This document shows, in pieces, positions 1 through 7,289 of a DNA stretch of 11,243 nucleotides (within the stretch, counting starts at the first letter, position 1; each line of letters begins with the position of its first letter). Source of the stretch: Gemmatimonadota bacterium (GTDB lineage: Bacteria; GCA-2686955); NCBI GenBank assembly GCA_026991065.1, contig JALXCG010000773.1, forward strand, positions 1 to 11,243, read 5' to 3'. The notes under the pieces are model-generated. The model was not told the DNA's origin, ran no database searches, and saw only the letters and a program-made list of their open reading frames with translations. Made by a program: the position numbers and the translations under genes.

Positions 1-624
1 CCCACTTCCGCGGCCCTCGACCCGCTCCTCGATGCGGCCCGCGCCACCCCCTACGCCCCGCTTTTCGCCGCCCGCGCCGGCCGCGCCCTGCTCGCCGCCG
101 ACCACCCGACGGCCGCGATTCGCTGGCTCCATCTCGCCCCGGCGTTCGAACTGGCGTCGCCGCTCACCTGGTACCACCTGGGCCGTGCGCAGCTCGCCGC
201 CGGTGACCGCCGCGGCGCCCGCCGCTCCTGGGCCCACGCGCTTTCGCTGGAGCCCGCCCTGGCCGGCGCCGCCCCCTTTGCCGACCCGACCGATCCCGCT
301 TTTGACCGGACCCGGCGTCTGCTCGCACGGCTGGCCCCGGGGGTCGCGGATGCCGCGGCCGATTCAGCGGGCGTCGCGCCGGCTCCCGCGGCAACCTGGC
401 ATCCCAACGCCCGCCTCGAAACCAGTCATGACGCGGACCCTTGGCGCTCCACCGCCGCCTTCGTCTTTCGTCGTCACGGCCTCGCCGGCACCGCGCTGGC
501 GATCCCCATCGACCTCAACGCACCGCAACCGATCACCCCGCGGCGCCCGCTACTCCCACGCCTGCCCAACCGCGCCTGCGACTGGCTTCGCGAACACGCC
601 ACCTCTCCCCAAATGGTAGAGTAG
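1..624 (+). CDS. C-terminal part of a TPR-like repeat protein (5' end outside window)
   Basis: Frame 1 is open from the left edge to TAG at 622-624 and gives 207 residues. No ATG start is visible because the gene begins upstream. Visible residues 20-50 and 53-86 look like two helix-turn-helix TPR units. The second has the spacing of a TPR (Trp-Tyr-His-Leu-Gly-Arg, then Ala-Gly-Asp, then Ala-Leu-Ser-Leu-Glu-Pro). Residues 90-130 are an Ala/Pro-rich linker. Residues 131-207 form a short tail with a hydrophobic strand (AFVFRRHGLAGTALAIPIDL) that I cannot assign. The amino-acid composition and C-ending codons fit a real gene better than the overlapping frames, which translate to Pro/Arg/Ser-rich low complexity. 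TPRs usually mediate protein-protein contacts; the partner is unknown. It ends 41 bp before sthA, so co-transcription is possible. Confidence 0.65.
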   Translation, partial: PTSAALDPLLDAARATPYAPLFAARAGRALLAADHPTAAIRWLHLAPAFELASPLTWYHLGRAQLAAGDRRGARRSWAHALSLEPALAGAAPFADPTDPAFDRTRRLLARLAPGVADAAADSAGVAPAPAATWHPNARLETSHDADPWRSTAAFVFRRHGLAGTALAIPIDLNAPQPITPRRPLLPRLPNRACDWLREHATSPQMVE

Positions 625-625
625 G

Positions 626-665
626 GTTTTGTTTCTCTGTTTTTCACCTTTTTCGGAACCTTCCC
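626..665 (+). promoter_or_regulatory. T-rich leader and ribosome binding site of sthA
   Basis: Between the TPR-like gene and sthA lies a pyrimidine tract (about 626-654) dominated by T, which stands out in this GC-rich sequence. It is followed by GGAA at 655-658, seven bases before the ATG at 666. No GC-rich hairpin precedes the T tract, so it does not look like an intrinsic terminator. An unstructured translation-initiation region is the simplest reading. The Shine-Dalgarno match supports ATG 666 over the in-frame ATG at 441, which would add 75 residues of shadow sequence. Confidence 0.4.
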
Positions 666-2078
666 ATGGCCACTCAATACGACGTTGTCGTCATCGGCTG
701 CGGCCCCGCCGGTGAGCGCGCCGCCATCCAAGCCGCCACCGCCGACCGCCGCGTCGCCGTCCTGGAGCGTGCCAACGTCGTCGGCGGCGCCCGCGTCAAC
801 TGGGGCACCATCCCCAGCAAAACCCTGCGCGAGAGCGCGGTTCACGTCTACGCCCTGACCCGCCAGCGGCTCCACGGAATCCGCGCGGAGATCCCCGACG
901 AGATCACAGTGGCCGACTTCATGCAGCGCGAACGTCAGGTGGTGCAGCGCGAGCTGGAGCTGATCAACCAGTCGCTCGCCCGCTTCCCGATCGAGCTTTT
1001 TCGCGGCGAGGGGCGCATCATCGACCCCCACCATGTCGCGCTCGTCGGCAGCCACGGCCAGACCCGCATGGTGCTGGAAACCGAATATATCGTTATCGCC
1101 GTGGGCACCCGTCCCAACCGCCCCGCCAACGTTCCCTTCGACGATGAGTGCGTCTTCGACAGCGACACCATTCTCAGCCTGCCGCGCATTCCCAAATCGC
1201 TGGCGGTCCTCGGGGCCGGTGTCATCGGCGTGGAGTACGCCGCAACTTTCGCCGCGCTCGGCATCGAAGTCACCCTGCTCGATACCCGCGCCGAGTTGCT
1301 CCCCTATCTCGACCGCGAGATCGCCGGCATCCTCGAACGGGAGTTGCGCCGCCTGGGCATCGCCATCATCCACGACGACAAGCATGAGTCGATCAGCCGC
1401 ATCGACGGCGACCCGCCCCTGGTCCGCTGCACCACCGCCGGCGGCCTGCAGATCGAAGCGGAAGCCCTGCTCTACAGCGTCGGCCGCGACGGCAACTCCG
1501 CCTCTCTCGGCCTGGAGAATGCCGGCATCACCCCCTCCTCGCGCGGCCTGATCAAGGTCAACGAGAACTACCAGACCGACCAGCCCAACATCTACGCCGC
1601 CGGCGACATCATCGGTTACCCCGCGCTCGCCAGTACCTCCATGGAGCAGGGCCGCCAGGCGGTCCGTCACGCCTTCAATCTCTCCGGCCACGCGGTGCGC
1701 ACCGATCACCTCCCCTTCGCCATCTACTCCATTCCCGAGGTGAGCTACATCGGCGAAACGGAAGAGACCCTGCGCGCCGCCGGGCGCGACTACATCGCCG
1801 GCCGGGGCCTCTACGCCATGAACCCGCGCGGCCAGATCGCCGGCGACACTGGCGGCCAACTCAAGCTCATCTTCTCCGCCGACACGCTGCAACTGCTCGG
1901 TGTTCACATCGTGGGCCTGGGCGCCAGCGAGATGATCCACACCGGGCAGGCCCTCCTGGAATCCAAAGCCAGCGCCGCGCAGATCGCGGAAACCCTCTAC
2001 AACTACCCCACCCTCTCCGACCTATACCGCCACGCCGCACTGGAGGCGATCGTCGCCGCCCGCCGGCGCCAAGAGTGA
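666..2078 (+). CDS. sthA: Soluble (Si-specific type) NAD(P)+ transhydrogenase
   Basis: This 470-residue cytoplasmic flavoprotein belongs to the pyridine nucleotide-disulfide oxidoreductase family. SthA transfers hydride between NADPH and NAD+, usually to dispose of excess NADPH. The FAD-binding GxGxxG is at residues 11-16, the WGTIPSK segment at 46-52, the NAD(P)-binding GAGVIG at 183-188 followed by Glu190, and the second FAD motif AAGDIIG at 311-317. The dimerisation domain ends with NYPTLSDLY (446-454). This matches the SthA type, where the catalytic His-Glu pair of disulfide reductases is absent. Length is close to E. coli SthA (466 aa). WGTIPSK, with Thr in place of the second redox Cys, distinguishes it from lipoamide dehydrogenase and glutathione or mercuric reductase. 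Oddly, the first redox Cys, kept in E. coli SthA, is Arg43 here. The start at ATG 666 is set by GGAA seven bases upstream and by alignment of the FAD fold to the N terminus. Confidence 0.93.
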   Translation: MATQYDVVVIGCGPAGERAAIQAATADRRVAVLERANVVGGARVNWGTIPSKTLRESAVHVYALTRQRLHGIRAEIPDEITVADFMQRERQVVQRELELINQSLARFPIELFRGEGRIIDPHHVALVGSHGQTRMVLETEYIVIAVGTRPNRPANVPFDDECVFDSDTILSLPRIPKSLAVLGAGVIGVEYAATFAALGIEVTLLDTRAELLPYLDREIAGILERELRRLGIAIIHDDKHESISRIDGDPPLVRCTTAGGLQIEAEALLYSVGRDGNSASLGLENAGITPSSRGLIKVNENYQTDQPNIYAAGDIIGYPALASTSMEQGRQAVRHAFNLSGHAVRTDHLPFAIYSIPEVSYIGETEETLRAAGRDYIAGRGLYAMNPRGQIAGDTGGQLKLIFSADTLQLLGVHIVGLGASEMIHTGQALLESKASAAQIAETLYNYPTLSDLYRHAALEAIVAARRRQE

Positions 2079-2126
2079 TCCGGCGCTGCTCAACCATTCT
2101 CCCAGACACTCCAGGGGTTTGCCGCC

Positions 2127-3167
2127 ATGACCTCCGCCACGCCCGCGCCCACGCCCGAGGAAAACGCCCGACTCGCCGCTTGCGTCGAGGTGGGCAAGCT
2201 GCTCACCGCATCGCTGCGCCTGCCGGAGATTCTGGAGTGCATCATGCAGCAGGTGAGTCGCCTGATCGAGGCGGAGAACTGGTCCCTCCTGCTGCGCGAT
2301 GAGGAGAGCGGCGCACTCCGCTTCGAGGTGGTGGTGGGAGTGGATGCGGCACTGCTCCGGGGCGTCACCCTGCCACGCGGGGTCGGCATCGCCGGCCACG
2401 TGGCGGAGCATGGCGAACCGCTGCTCCTTCCCGACGTCCACGCCGACCCCCGCTTCCACCGCGAAATCGACCGCCGGACCGGCTTCACCTCGCAGTCGAT
2501 CGTCTGCCTGCCGCTGCGGATTCGGGGCCGGGTGCTGGGGGTGATCGAGGTGATCAACCCGGCCGACATGGAGCGCTTCGCCGAGCGCGATCTGCCGACC
2601 CTGCGGATTCTCGCCGACTACGCCGCGATCGCCCTGCAGAACGCCCGCGATGTTGAAGCGATCCGTCGCCTCAGCATCACCGACGAATACACCGGTCTCT
2701 ACAACGCCCGCTATCTCCACGACCTGCTCGACCAGATGATTCCGGAGAAAGCGGAAGAGCCGGGCCCACTCTTCTCGCTGGTCTTCGCCGATATCGACAA
2801 CTTCAAGCGGGTGGTCGACAGCCACGGTCATCTGCTCGGCAGCCAGGTGCTCAAGGAGGTGGGGCGGACCATGGCGCTGGCGCTCGGCCCCAACGACACT
2901 TTGGTCAAGTATGGCGGCGACGAGTATGTCTTCGTGCTCCCGGGGCGCGACAAGAGCGAAGCGCGACAGTTGATCACGCAGATCCTCGAAACGATCGCCG
3001 CCACCACCTATCTGGCCCGGGACCCCGACCCGGTGCGGGTCACGGCCAGTTTCGGCATCTGCACCTATCCGGCGGATGGGCTCAGCAAGAAGGAGATTCT
3101 GCTGCGGGCCGATGCCGCGCTCTACAGCGTGAAGAACTCCACCAAGAACGGGGTGGCCGTGGTGTGA
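2127..3167 (+). CDS. GAF-GGDEF nucleotide cyclase with atypical substrate-binding residues
   Basis: This soluble 346-residue signalling protein has no membrane segment. Residues about 15-175 form a GAF sensor domain (GVGIAGHVAEHGEPLLLPDV at 85-104, then the strand LPLRIRGRVLGVIEVIN). Residues 180-346 form a GGDEF domain. It starts with DEYTGLYNARYL (186-197), carries the metal ligand in DIDNFK (Asp222), and has the signature GGDEY at 263-267. Family members condense two GTP to c-di-GMP. Compared with PleD, Asn335 is Val230 and Asp344 is Ser239; both PleD residues contact the guanine. Ser at the second position is the change described for the Geobacter hybrid promiscuous cyclase GacA, which makes cyclic AMP-GMP. 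The RxxD inhibitory site is GPND (254-257), so product inhibition through the usual Arg is not expected. AGGGG at 2113-2117 is the ribosome binding site. The gene lies 48 bp after sthA. Cyclase function is likely; the product is uncertain. Confidence 0.9.
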   Translation: MTSATPAPTPEENARLAACVEVGKLLTASLRLPEILECIMQQVSRLIEAENWSLLLRDEESGALRFEVVVGVDAALLRGVTLPRGVGIAGHVAEHGEPLLLPDVHADPRFHREIDRRTGFTSQSIVCLPLRIRGRVLGVIEVINPADMERFAERDLPTLRILADYAAIALQNARDVEAIRRLSITDEYTGLYNARYLHDLLDQMIPEKAEEPGPLFSLVFADIDNFKRVVDSHGHLLGSQVLKEVGRTMALALGPNDTLVKYGGDEYVFVLPGRDKSEARQLITQILETIAATTYLARDPDPVRVTASFGICTYPADGLSKKEILLRADAALYSVKNSTKNGVAVV

Positions 3168-3224
3168 GGTGACGGGTGCGCGCCGGTGCGACTCCCACTC
3201 CCCGTGGCGCGGCCGAGGTGGCGC

Positions 3225-3238
3225 CGGCTGATCAGCCG
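3225..3238. promoter_or_regulatory. 14-bp perfect palindrome beside the -35 box (candidate operator)
   Basis: CGGCTGATCAGCCG is its own reverse complement. It ends two bases before the -35 hexamer of the promoter at 3241-3269. The position suits binding of a dimeric regulator, activator or repressor. No second copy was found in the other intergenic regions by eye. A chance palindrome in GC-rich DNA remains possible. Confidence 0.35.
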
Positions 3239-3240
3239 TG

Positions 3241-3269
3241 TGGGCAAATCGGAACAAACTGGTTATAAT
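3241..3269 (+). promoter_or_regulatory. Sigma70-type promoter for the two-TM protein gene
   Basis: The -10 hexamer TATAAT (3264-3269) is a perfect consensus and is rare in this GC-rich sequence. The -35 hexamer TGGGCA (3241-3246) matches TTGACA at four of six positions, and the spacer is exactly 17 bp. Transcription would start near 3276, leaving about 50 bases of leader before the ATG at 3327. This sits in the 159-bp gap after the GGDEF gene and implies that the downstream gene starts its own transcript. Confidence 0.6.
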
Positions 3270-3326
3270 GCGCTCGAACCCATTTCAGCGGGGCGGTGAG
3301 ATGCCGCGCCGCCGCAGGAGAGCGCC

Positions 3327-3893
3327 ATGTCCCCGACGCCGCGCCTACGCCCCGATTTCGAGATCGCGCTTCCGGTCGCAGGCGCGGTCCTCTTCGCCCA
3401 CCTGGAGGCGCGGCTGGCGCAACCGGAGGTGGCGATCGAGGGCCAGGTTTTGAGCCGGCATGCCTGTCTGCGCCTGCCGGCGGCGCGCCGCACGCTGCTC
3501 TCTCCCTATCTGGAGTTGGATCTTCTGGGCACTGAGGAGGCGCCACTTTTGCGCGGCCGGTTTGCGCCGCAGCCCAATGTCTGGACCGGCTTCATCGCGC
3601 TGCTGGCCTTGATCGCCATGCTGGGATTGGCCGGCTCGATGTACGGCTTTGCCCAGATGACGCTCGGCCAGACACCGCTCTGGCTCTGGGCCGCGCCGGC
3701 TGCCGCCGCGCTGATGGCTTTTGTCTGCGGGGCGGCGTTCATCGGCCAGGGACTTTCCGCCGAGGAGATGTTCGAACTGCGGGCATTCCTGCAGTGCTCG
3801 CTGCAGGAGTTGGCTCAGGAGCAGGCGGGGCCTCTTCCGGATCTCGCCCGGTGGCAACCGCGCTCAGGAGCCGGGAGCGGGGCCGCTGGGTGA
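3327..3893 (+). CDS. Uncharacterised membrane protein with two transmembrane segments
   Basis: This protein has 188 residues. Residues 1-80 are soluble and strand-rich, with a conserved-looking stretch SRHACLRLPAARRTLLSPYL (43-62). RGRFAPQPNVWT (77-87 region) follows and leads straight into the first hydrophobic helix (about 88-109). A second helix spans about 117-141, and residues 142-188 are polar, starting GQGLSAEEMFELR. The ribosome binding site AGGAG (3316-3320) is six bases before the ATG, and a strong promoter lies upstream. The layout resembles a family of uncharacterised bacterial proteins in which an 'RG.fgP.p.vWT' motif precedes a two-helix hairpin. That resemblance is from memory and is not verified. 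The function is unknown. The last 12 residues are Gly/Ala/Ser-rich and probably disordered. Confidence 0.8.
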   Translation: MSPTPRLRPDFEIALPVAGAVLFAHLEARLAQPEVAIEGQVLSRHACLRLPAARRTLLSPYLELDLLGTEEAPLLRGRFAPQPNVWTGFIALLALIAMLGLAGSMYGFAQMTLGQTPLWLWAAPAAAALMAFVCGAAFIGQGLSAEEMFELRAFLQCSLQELAQEQAGPLPDLARWQPRSGAGSGAAG

Positions 3894-4100
3894 TTTGCAA
3901 CTTCGGCGAGGAGCGGCGGGGCGAAGCGCACCTTGCACCGACGCCGGTACCGGCATGCCGGGCAGCGCAGAGTCGGTGCAGTGAAAAGGAAGAAGACAAC
4001 GAGCGGAAAGCGCGCGGCACGGGGTTATTCTTTTGGTTCCACCGCAACTTGAATTCGCCCGCCGGTTCGTCGCCGGCCCCTCCTGCCCAGGGAGATGATC
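3894..4100 (+). promoter_or_regulatory. Intergenic leader of the CotH gene with ribosome binding site
   Basis: About 200 bases separate the two-TM protein gene from the CotH gene. The region holds the nested inverted repeat at 3934-3980, a purine-rich stretch (about 3983-4009) and a short T-rich patch around 4025-4034. I see no convincing -35/-10 pair. The ribosome binding site AGGGAG (4089-4094) touches ATG 4095 but is six bases from the in-frame ATG 4101, so 4101 is the better start. Confidence 0.45.
3934..3980 (+). repeat. Nested inverted repeat able to form a stable RNA stem
   Basis: The arms TGCACCGAC (3934-3942) and GTCGGTGCA (3972-3980) are perfectly complementary over 9 bp. They enclose two overlapping 12-bp palindromes, GCCGGTACCGGC (3943-3954) and CCGGCATGCCGG (3950-3961), which could form alternative inner stems. 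No T run follows, so it is not a standard terminator. It could be a structured 5' leader element, a protein-binding site or part of the end of the preceding transcript. It does not match the conserved core of the c-di-GMP (GEMM) riboswitches as I know it. Confidence 0.5.
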
Positions 4101-7100
4101 ATGCGTCCACTGCACCGTCCGCTCGCGCTTTTCGCCTTCGCCGCAATCCTGGCCGCGCCGGCCGCCGCCTACCAACAGGGGGTCAATTGCGGCGGCAAGA
4201 AGACCCGCACGATGGGCGATGGCGCGGTCTACAGCAAAGATCGCGAGTACAATGCCGGCGACGGTTTCGGTCACATCGGCGGCGAGGCGATTCGGCCCGA
4301 TCTGATCGCCAGTTTGTCGCCACTGGGGGGGATTGTGCCCGGGGTGCAGGAGCGGAATATTCTGTCGTCAAGGCAGGTCGGCTGGCAGGAGTATCGTTTC
4401 GATCTTCCCAATGGACGCTATTTGGTGTCGTTCCATTTTATGGAGTGGTCGGTCCATTGGAGCGGGATTCGGGTGGAGGATATTCTTGCCGAGGGCCAGG
4501 TGGTGCTGCCGCAGTTGGACATTTTCGGCGCGGTGGATCGGCTCTATGGGCTCAACCTGCGGCGGATTGTCGAGGTGGATGATGGGCAGCTCAACATCGA
4601 GGCGGTGGCGATCGCCGGCGAGCCGCTGCTCTCGGCGATTCATGTGGAGACAGTGGTGGAGGACGGGGTGGCGCCCCCGGTGCCCTCGGCGCTGGCGGTG
4701 GTTCCCGGCTACCGCGCCAATGTTCTCACCTGGACCACCACCTACGACCGCGACCAGCTCGGGGTGGCGATCCTGCGCAGTACTGATGGCGCTCCGGAAG
4801 AGCTGATTACACCCGATCCGGTGGTGGCGACCCGCTACATCGATCGCGATCTGTTGCCCGGCCATGATTACACTTATCGGCTGGTGGCGGTGGATGCCGG
4901 GGGAGCGCAGAGCGCGCCGTCGGTCGCGGTGACGGGGGTGCCGCTGGCGACGGAGGATTCGCCGCTGCGGGTGATGGGGTTCGAGATGGCGCAGGAGGAT
5001 CTGATCTGGCTCAACACCCATCGCCAATCCGACGACTACCTACCGGCGGAGTTCTGGACCCTGGAGCAGGATTGGCCCGACGCGGGGTTGCGTTATCGTG
5101 GCAACACTTCGCGCTCCAATGTGAAGAAGAACTACAAGATCAAGCTGGACGCTCCGCTCTTCGAGGGGCAGGATCGGATCAATCTGGCGGCCCACTGGGC
5201 GGATCCGTCGATGCTGCGCGAGTGGCTCTCCTACAAAGTGATGCGCACCACGCCCATGGCAACCGGCGCCACCGACTGGATCCACTTCGAACGCAACGGT
5301 GATTTTGCCGGGGTCTATCAGAGCGCGGAGCAGGTGGACGACCATTTTCTGGAGGCGCGCGGCTTGCAGGGGTCAATCTGGAAGGCGCTGGATGGCTCCT
5401 TCGTGCGTCATGGGAATGAGGCCGCCTACTACGGCGAGTATGAGCTGAAGGTGGGGAGCTACAGCGATTTCGCGGACCTGGCGGCTCTGATCGACGTGGT
5501 CGCCCTGAGCGACGATGCGGAGTTCCGCACCGAGATCAAGAAACACCTCGACGTGGAGCGGTTCTTCGACTTCTACGCCGGCAATGCGGTTTTCGCCGGG
5601 TGGGACATCACCGGCTGGAACTTCTATCTCTTCCGCAATGCCGAGAGCGGCTTGTTCGAGTTCATTCCCTGGGACATGGACGCAGCCTGGGAGATGGAAA
5701 ACGTGGGTTTGCCGATCGATACGTCGACCCGCGCCCACCCCAATCTGCTTCTCTTCTGGAATCGGCTCTACGATCGCATGACCACGGTTCCTCAGTATCG
5801 GCGAATGCTGGCGGTGCGGGTGCAACAGTTTATCGAGGGGCCTTGCGTGCCGGATACGCTGACCCAGTGGGCACGCGACAGTTGGAGCAGCATCCGCCCC
5901 GAGGTGGAGCGTGACAATTACAAGTTGGGCTGGGAGGATATGAGCGACTTCGACAACGGCGAGGCGGCGCTGGAGAATTTCATCGCCCAACGCAATGCCA
6001 ATCTCTATTCGCAGTTGGCAACGTTCGCTCCCGATCCGCTGGTGAATCTCTTCGTCAATGAGGTGGTGCTGGACAACCGCAACGGCGCGGTGGACGAGGC
6101 GGGCGAGCATGAGCCCTGGGTGGAGATCCACAATTTCGGCAATGAGGCGATCGCGCTGGACGGTCTTTGGCTGAGCGACGGTAGCGCGGCCTGGGCCTTC
6201 CCGGCCGGCACCGAGTTGGCGGCGGGCGAAGAGTTGGTGGTGTGGCTGGATGGGGAGAGTGGCGAGGGACCGCTGCACACCGATTTCCGCATCGGCGGCG
6301 ATGCGGCGCAACTGGTTCTGGCGGCGGCGGACGGCACCCCGATCGACCAGTTGGTGATCCCGCCGGCGGCGCGCTGGAGCGATGTGGCGGCGGCGCGAGT
6401 GGAGGATGGAGCCGCCCTGGTGCAGGCGGCGGCGCACCCCACTTTTGCCGCGGCCAACGATCCCACGGCTCTGGTAACGGTGGAGCTGAATGCGCCCAGC
6501 GAGGTTTTTTCCGGCGCCACGCTGGAGGCACAGTTGACCCTCAGCAATCAGCGCGAATTCACGCGCACGGTGCAGCTCGCGCTGCGCGCGGAGACACCGC
6601 TGGGCGACCTGGAATTGGGGACGCTGACGCTGACCCTGGAGCCGCTGCAGAGCCTGGATGGCGCGCTGCCGATCCCGGTTCCGGATGGCATCGAGCCCCT
6701 GCAGGCGCGCCTGGTGGCGACACTTCGCGATGAATGGGGCGCGCCCCTGAACAGCGCCGAGCAGGCGGTCGCGGTGCGCGACCCACGCCTGCCGAACTTG
6801 GTGGTGAATGAGTTGATGGCATCCAATGACACCACCTACGCGGATGAGAGCCGCGATTTCGATGACTGGGTGGAGCTGTACAACCGCGGCACGAACGCCG
6901 TTCACCTGGAGGGTCTCTACCTTTCCGACGATCCCGCCGACCCTACCCAATGGCCGCTACCGGAAGCGGTGCTGCAGCCGGGTGAGCGGATTCTGGTGTG
7001 GTGCGACAACGACCCGGAGCAGGGTTGGTGGCACGCCCCCTTCAAGCTGAGCAAGTCGGGCGAATCGGTCGGAATTTTCGATCTCGATCTGCGCGGCAAT

Positions 7101-7223
7101 GGGGCGCTGGACCTGGTGAGTTTCGGGCCACAAACCACCGATGTGAGTGAGGGGCGCTCACCGGACGGGAGTGACAACTGGACGGTGCTGCCCTACCCGA
7201 CGCCGGACGCGCCGAACCCGTAA
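4101..7223 (+). CDS. Exported malectin-Fn3-CotH kinase-lamin tail domain protein
   Basis: This 1040-residue secreted protein starts with a signal peptide (residues 1-23, cleavage near AAA/YQQG). Domains in order: malectin-like carbohydrate-binding (about 26-186; VNCGG, RFDLPNGRYLV, closing LLSAIHVE); fibronectin type III (about 193-281); CotH-type kinase fold (about 290-640) with RYRGNTSR (331-338), KKNYKIKL (342-349), WDITGWNFYL (501-510) and IPWDMDAAW (522-530); lamin-tail domain 1 (about 648-753; NEVV, EPWVEIHNFG, LSDG); an Ig-like linker domain (about 790-893); and lamin-tail domain 2 (about 899-1012; NELMASND, DWVELYNRG, LSDDP). CotH proteins are atypical kinases that phosphorylate proteins, known from Bacillus spore coats. 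The aspartates in WDITGW and PWDMD fit the catalytic/metal positions. No C-terminal anchor or sorting signal is seen. ATG 4101 is chosen over 4095 because AGGGAG is correctly spaced only for 4101. Substrate and location (periplasm or outside) are inferred. Confidence 0.9.
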   Translation: MRPLHRPLALFAFAAILAAPAAAYQQGVNCGGKKTRTMGDGAVYSKDREYNAGDGFGHIGGEAIRPDLIASLSPLGGIVPGVQERNILSSRQVGWQEYRFDLPNGRYLVSFHFMEWSVHWSGIRVEDILAEGQVVLPQLDIFGAVDRLYGLNLRRIVEVDDGQLNIEAVAIAGEPLLSAIHVETVVEDGVAPPVPSALAVVPGYRANVLTWTTTYDRDQLGVAILRSTDGAPEELITPDPVVATRYIDRDLLPGHDYTYRLVAVDAGGAQSAPSVAVTGVPLATEDSPLRVMGFEMAQEDLIWLNTHRQSDDYLPAEFWTLEQDWPDAGLRYRGNTSRSNVKKNYKIKLDAPLFEGQDRINLAAHWADPSMLREWLSYKVMRTTPMATGATDWIHFERNGDFAGVYQSAEQVDDHFLEARGLQGSIWKALDGSFVRHGNEAAYYGEYELKVGSYSDFADLAALIDVVALSDDAEFRTEIKKHLDVERFFDFYAGNAVFAGWDITGWNFYLFRNAESGLFEFIPWDMDAAWEMENVGLPIDTSTRAHPNLLLFWNRLYDRMTTVPQYRRMLAVRVQQFIEGPCVPDTLTQWARDSWSSIRPEVERDNYKLGWEDMSDFDNGEAALENFIAQRNANLYSQLATFAPDPLVNLFVNEVVLDNRNGAVDEAGEHEPWVEIHNFGNEAIALDGLWLSDGSAAWAFPAGTELAAGEELVVWLDGESGEGPLHTDFRIGGDAAQLVLAAADGTPIDQLVIPPAARWSDVAAARVEDGAALVQAAAHPTFAAANDPTALVTVELNAPSEVFSGATLEAQLTLSNQREFTRTVQLALRAETPLGDLELGTLTLTLEPLQSLDGALPIPVPDGIEPLQARLVATLRDEWGAPLNSAEQAVAVRDPRLPNLVVNELMASNDTTYADESRDFDDWVELYNRGTNAVHLEGLYLSDDPADPTQWPLPEAVLQPGERILVWCDNDPEQGWWHAPFKLSKSGESVGIFDLDLRGNGALDLVSFGPQTTDVSEGRSPDGSDNWTVLPYPTPDAPNP

Positions 7224-7289
7224 GAACGCGCCTGCGCGCCGTCGGGCACCGGCGGCATACAAGGGCCGGATCCCGCACCACCAAACACA

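Noticed and set aside
474-1940. 488-residue open frame on the minus strand opposite sthA
   Set aside because: Its Gly/Ala/Asp/Val-rich sequence has no domain motifs and it lies fully antisense to a clearly recognised gene. High GC3 removes stops in this frame.
3168-3224. Terminator after the GGDEF gene
   Set aside because: GC-rich complementary patches exist, but there is no compact stem followed by T residues.
2022-3257. 411-residue minus-strand open frame opposite the GGDEF gene
   Set aside because: It is antisense to a well-supported GAF-GGDEF gene and shows no recognisable domain.
3981-4052. 23-codon GTG-started basic open frame in the CotH leader
   Set aside because: It has no properly placed ribosome binding site, starts right at the inverted-repeat arm, and there is no independent evidence for translation.
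3894-4094. c-di-GMP/cGAMP (GEMM) riboswitch upstream of the CotH gene
   Set aside because: This was tempting next to a Hypr-like cyclase, but the GCAAAGCC-type core, tetraloop and receptor motifs are absent on both strands.
5373-6950. 525-residue minus-strand open frame opposite the CotH gene
   Set aside because: It is Arg/Gln/His-rich without motifs, and is antisense to a protein with clear CotH and lamin-tail domains.
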